From an uncultured Oxalobacteraceae bacterium (GTDB lineage: Bacteria > Pseudomonadota > Gammaproteobacteria > Burkholderiales > Burkholderiaceae), in NCBI GenBank assembly GCA_946479255.1, contig CAMLFK010000193.1:1-9553 (forward strand): DNA of 9,553 nucleotides, read 5' to 3'. The notes beneath the pieces were generated by a model. It was not told where the DNA came from. It ran no database searches and worked only from the letters and a program-made list of their open reading frames with translations. This document shows, piece after piece, positions 6,984 through 9,553 of this stretch. The number at the start of each line of letters is the position of its first letter. Within the stretch, counting starts at the first letter, position 1. Made by a program: the position numbers and the translations under genes.

Positions 6984-7442
6984 CTAGCGAATAGCCGGTG
7001 CGTTTGGCACGCCGGGCGCAAATTCAGGATGCGCTATGGTGAGTTTCTTGTCTATCGCTCCCGTATAAAGCACGAGCAGTTTGACGCTTTTGCCTTCCAT
7101 GGCACGGCCGTTGTGCAGCGTGTTCACCACTTCCGCCAACGTGTCGCCAGCGCGCAATAGTTTGGTCTCTCCCGTACTGCGGGTCACTTCCAGCGTTCCT
7201 TCAAGCACGTAGGCAAACGATGGAACGGGATGTTCGTGCCAACCGGTTTGCGCGTCTGCGGCAATCTCGACAATCAAAGCCGTGACTTCGGCCTGTCCCT
7301 GCGGATAGACAATTGGCTTGGCATCCCAACTCGTGGACGATTTCAGCAGCGGTGTCACTTTGATGGCGGCTGAATTGTCGAGCGCGTTTGCGCCGTGCGC
7401 AAAGCTGAAAAATGCTGCCGTTGCCAGAAATAGATGTTTCAT
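6984..7442 (-). CDS. Small exported cupin-domain protein
   Basis: This 152-aa protein has a Sec signal peptide (MKHLFLATAAFFSFAHGANA, cleavage around 20) and a single cupin barrel. Cupin motif 1 is GWHEHPVPSFAYVLEG (67-82), with metal-ligand candidates His69 and His71. The position where many cupins have the ligand Glu is Ser75. Motif 2 is AGDTLAEVVNTLHNGR (98-113), with His110 as the usual third histidine. It ends with VKLLVLYTG and a short tail. The substrate is unknown; small exported cupins of this type are widespread and mostly uncharacterised. The start at 7442 is chosen because the signal peptide begins there. An in-frame ATG at 7550 would add 36 polar residues ahead of the signal peptide. 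No strong ribosome site is visible. It converges with the 169-aa gene and lies downstream of the intron relic. Confidence 0.82.
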   Translation of the reverse strand: MKHLFLATAAFFSFAHGANALDNSAAIKVTPLLKSSTSWDAKPIVYPQGQAEVTALIVEIAADAQTGWHEHPVPSFAYVLEGTLEVTRSTGETKLLRAGDTLAEVVNTLHNGRAMEGKSVKLLVLYTGAIDKKLTIAHPEFAPGVPNAPAIR

Positions 7443-7560
7443 TTTTTTGCGTTGATGATCCACAAGGTAGCGACACCGAAAGCTGTTCGCCTCGGAAATA
7501 GTAAAACGGCTGATCGGGAATAAGCCGGAAAGGAGGAGATCCTGCGGCACGCGCGTGGGT
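7443..7560. other. Cupin 5' region, no gene recognised
   Basis: These 118 nt lie between the cupin start and the intron-associated hairpin. They should contain the cupin promoter on the minus strand, but no convincing -35/-10 pair was found. On the plus strand it could still include intron sequence, but I cannot match it to group II domains I-III or to a reverse transcriptase. The left border of the intron relic therefore cannot be placed. Confidence 0.3.
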
Positions 7561-7596
7561 CTGGTGTCGCTGATGGATACCCATCAGCGACACCAG
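7561..7596 (+). repeat. Perfect 16-bp inverted repeat with 4-nt loop
   Basis: CTGGTGTCGCTGATGG at 7561-7576 is followed by ATAC and then its exact reverse complement at 7581-7596. It lies 12 nt upstream of the group II intron domain V and reads in the same orientation. The simplest reading is a collapsed domain IV stem of the intron relic. A terminator is less likely, because neither strand has a T-tract after it (plus strand TTTGTTC). Confidence 0.85.
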
Positions 7597-7679
7597 TTTG
7601 TTCAATGAACCGCCGTATGCGGAACCGCACGTGCGGTGGTGTGAGAGGGCGGCGGGGATAACTCCGCCCCCTGCTCAAT
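7597..7679 (+). mobile_element. Group II intron relic (class C), 3' end with domains V and VI
   Basis: Domain V spans 7609-7640. ACCGCCGTA (7609-7617) pairs with TGCGGTGGT (7632-7640) over 9 bp. Then comes the upper stem TGCG/CGCA closing a GAAC tetraloop (7622-7625), with the two-base bulge CG at 7630-7631. The triad position is CGC (7611-7613), as in bacterial class C introns, rather than AGC. The GTGAGAGG linker leads into a domain VI-like hairpin (7643-7676: GAG, AGGG and GGCGG paired with CCGCC, CCCT and CTC), and the intron should end near AAT at 7679. No reverse transcriptase gene or domains I-III are found on the 5' side, where the cupin gene begins, so this is an immobile fragment. 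No clear bulged branch-point A is seen in domain VI; the unpaired base is G7673. Confidence 0.82.
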
Positions 7680-7682
7680 ACT

Positions 7683-7716
7683 GTGACGGCCCCGCATGCA
7701 GGGGCCGCCTTGTCAC
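7683..7716 (-). terminator. Terminator-like hairpin after the TonB-dependent receptor gene
   Basis: CGGCCCC (7687-7693) pairs perfectly with GGGGCCG (7701-7707) around a GCATGCA loop. An outer GTGAC/GTCAC pair (7683-7687 and 7712-7716) can extend or compete with it. It begins 4 nt past the receptor's TAA, as expected for its terminator. The expected U-tract is missing: on the minus strand the stem is followed by the antisense end of the intron relic. Rho-independent termination is therefore uncertain. Confidence 0.5.
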
Positions 7717-7719
7717 GCT

Positions 7720-9553
7720 TTAGTACGAGTAGCGCAGCGCCAGGCGGTAGCTGCGGCCCGGCTCGAACCAGGAACGCGGCATGACGCCGATATGCTGCTC
7801 CTGGGTCTGCTTGACGACGACGTCCGTGAGGTTGCTTATGCTGAAACTGGCACTCAAACGGTCGGTAGCCCTCCAGTCCATCGAGAAGTCCAGCTGTCCG
7901 GATGCTTCCTGCCAGGTCGGCAAGCCCCAGTCCACGTCCCTCTTAGGGCGCGTCGTGATTATTTCAGCACCCTGAGCATCGAGAATCGCTTGACCATTGG
8001 CATCTTCTAAGCGACCAGTATCGACCTGGGACGGATCGGCATTGGTGCCTTGGTTGCCTCTGGTGCCATTACGGCCCGTGCCCTGCAGGAAACGACCGCG
8101 CCAGCTGTAGGCCAGGCGCGTCTGCACCCGCCCGATGTCGTAAAAGACCATCAAGTTGTAGGCGTTTTTCGACAAATACTGCAGCGGCATGGCGCCGAAC
8201 GGCAGGCCGTTGGTGTCGCAGCCGAACATGCTCAAGGCACCATTGTTGAACGATTCGCCGCCCGGGCAGTACTTCAATTCGAACGGACGTTTCAGCTTCG
8301 TCTTACTATCGATGTAGGTGTAGTTGGCCGAGATGCCGAAGCCCTTGGCCCATTCCGGCAGATAGGGAGACAAGGCCGGCACATTATTCAGGTAGGTACT
8401 ACCGTTAAGCTCCAGTCCGGTCACCGAACCGTCCGCTTCATTTCGCGGCGCTTCGATCTGGAACGTTTGCAAGTTGCCGGCCGCATCCGGATAGCTTTGG
8501 AAGTAAGCCGAGCGCATGACGATGTCGCGTACTTTCTTGTGGAACAGGGCGGCTGTCAGCTGCGAGCCGTTGCCCGGATACCATTCGAGCGACAGGTCAA
8601 AGCTATCGGCCTTGGTCGGCAACAGATGAACGTTACCCCTGCTGTCACCTCTATAGTTGATGAATTGTACAACGTTGTTAATCGTGACGGGAAACCGGTA
8701 AAGCTCGACGTACTCGTTCAGATCTTGAAAGCTCGGGCGGTGGATCGCCTTCGCGTACGCGAAGCGTGCTTGCACCGAGGGGCTGAGTTCCATCTTCAGA
8801 TTGATACTCGGCAGCACGTCGGTATAGCTTTCGCCGTCAACGATCGGCGCGTTGATGTTTTCCGGGCCAAACACCGGCTCGAACTGGTTCGGGGCGGGAT
8901 CCCACGAACGCGGCGCCCTGAACTTGACGTAGCCGCGGGCCTGCGTGTTGGTGTGGACCACGCGCACGCCGACGCTGCCTTCAACCGGGAAGCGCAGCTC
9001 GTCCCACCCGAAGCGCGTCGACACGTAGCCGGCCTGGGTCTTCTCAAACTGGCGGCTGGCATTGGACGGGTCGTTGTCGTATACCAGCGGCCTCCAGTCA
9101 CTGCCCACTGTCGAGCAGTCGGTCGTCCCCGCGATCTTGTATAATTCGCACTGCAGCCGCTTGGCCTGGACCAGTCCCGCGTAGGTGTCTGGATAGTTCT
9201 TGACCGCAGCCATGGTCGGCACGACCAGGGCGCCCGGCGTGGGGATTTTGCCGTTGAAGAAGTTAGGGTAAGCGAAGGTCGTGGTCGGCATCAGCGCAGC
9301 GAATTCCGGAACGCCAAAGTAACCGAAATTGGAATAATCCCCGTTCGTCTTGGTTGAGGTGGTAGGCAACTGCCCCGGAACGAGCGTCGGCCTGGCATTG
9401 AAGCTAGCGTCCTCCCACCTGGTGCCGCCCGCGTCCCTGCGGTCTGCATCGCGCTTGGTCAGGCGCACGCCGAAGCGCAGGTCACGCATCACATCATGGT
9501 CGAACTTGAAGCGCACATCGGTCTTCCAGGCATACATGTCGGCGTCCGACTTG
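7720..9553 (-). CDS. TonB-dependent receptor, C-terminal part (start outside the window)
   Basis: 611 residues of an outer-membrane beta-barrel are visible, and the frame stays open to the right edge (KSDADMYAWKTDVRF), so the Met at 9537 is internal and not the start. The missing part should hold the signal peptide, TonB box, plug and first strands. The strand/loop pattern and segments such as LPSINLKMELSPSVQARFAY followed by AIHRPSFQDLNEY fit the Xanthomonas/Caulobacter class of TonB-dependent receptors, often linked to oligosaccharide or other complex nutrient uptake. Long extracellular loops carry paired cysteines (LQCELYKIAGTTDCS; YCPG...MFGCD). The protein ends SYRLALRYSY, with the terminal aromatic residue used for barrel assembly. 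The substrate cannot be told from this part. Energy comes from TonB-ExbB-ExbD, encoded elsewhere. Confidence 0.93.
   Translation of the reverse strand, partial: KSDADMYAWKTDVRFKFDHDVMRDLRFGVRLTKRDADRRDAGGTRWEDASFNARPTLVPGQLPTTSTKTNGDYSNFGYFGVPEFAALMPTTTFAYPNFFNGKIPTPGALVVPTMAAVKNYPDTYAGLVQAKRLQCELYKIAGTTDCSTVGSDWRPLVYDNDPSNASRQFEKTQAGYVSTRFGWDELRFPVEGSVGVRVVHTNTQARGYVKFRAPRSWDPAPNQFEPVFGPENINAPIVDGESYTDVLPSINLKMELSPSVQARFAYAKAIHRPSFQDLNEYVELYRFPVTINNVVQFINYRGDSRGNVHLLPTKADSFDLSLEWYPGNGSQLTAALFHKKVRDIVMRSAYFQSYPDAAGNLQTFQIEAPRNEADGSVTGLELNGSTYLNNVPALSPYLPEWAKGFGISANYTYIDSKTKLKRPFELKYCPGGESFNNGALSMFGCDTNGLPFGAMPLQYLSKNAYNLMVFYDIGRVQTRLAYSWRGRFLQGTGRNGTRGNQGTNADPSQVDTGRLEDANGQAILDAQGAEIITTRPKRDVDWGLPTWQEASGQLDFSMDWRATDRLSASFSISNLTDVVVKQTQEQHIGVMPRSWFEPGRSYRLALRYSY

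Noticed and set aside
6981..6997. CGGCTA-GCGAA-TAGCCG hairpin between the convergent 169-aa and cupin genes as a terminator
   Set aside because: The stem is only 6 bp, it overlaps the cupin stop codon, and neither strand has a T-tract.
7201..7605. Minus-strand open frame of about 134 codons spanning the intron hairpin and cupin start
   Set aside because: It overlaps the cupin signal peptide in another frame and reads through one arm of a perfect hairpin. No family is recognised.
8050..9144. Long plus-strand open frame of about 364 codons inside the TonB receptor gene
   Set aside because: It is a shadow of the receptor reading frame. The receptor has convincing family features throughout, and this frame has none.

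Overview
The window looks like chromosomal DNA of a GC-rich betaproteobacterium, most likely of the Oxalobacteraceae (Massilia/Janthinobacterium/Duganella group). This rests on the MCP type, the TonB-dependent receptor of the Xanthomonas/Caulobacter class, the lipoprotein style and the overall gene content. The placement is an inference, because no rRNA or housekeeping marker is present.

Layout. (1) Positions 2-67 are the last codons of a plus-strand gene cut by the window edge. (2) Positions 2700-84 on the minus strand form a compact three-gene envelope cluster: an outer-membrane-type lipoprotein with a PEGA-like domain, a small exported four-cysteine protein, and a 605-aa exported DUF4105 protein related to the catalytic part of the lipoprotein N-acyltransferase Lnb. 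The first two genes are 14 nt apart and the last two overlap as ATGA, so they are probably one transcript. A perfect 14-bp palindrome lies in front of the cluster. (3) Positions 3859-2846 on the minus strand encode a secreted cyanophycinase-like (S51) serine peptidase whose expected catalytic Glu is shifted by one position. (4) Positions 4120-6327 on the plus strand hold a sensory pair: an exported single-Cache protein followed by a transmembrane methyl-accepting chemotaxis protein. (5) Positions 6452-6961 on the plus strand encode a cytoplasmic protein of unknown function. (6) Positions 7442-6984 on the minus strand encode a small exported cupin. (7) Positions 9553-7720 on the minus strand hold the C-terminal 611 residues of a TonB-dependent receptor whose start lies outside the window.

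The most unusual element is not a protein gene. Between the receptor and the cupin gene (7561-7679) is a relic of a group II intron on the plus strand. It has a textbook domain V with the CGC triad of bacterial class C introns, followed by a domain VI-like hairpin, and is preceded by a perfect 16-bp hairpin that may be a collapsed domain IV. No reverse transcriptase and no 5' domains are present, so it is a dead 3' fragment. It abuts the receptor's terminator-like hairpin.

Functionally the window is an envelope and environment-sensing neighbourhood (lipoprotein handling, periplasmic peptidase, periplasmic sensor plus chemoreceptor, nutrient receptor). I see no CRISPR array, tRNA, rRNA, intact insertion sequence, phage gene or defence system.
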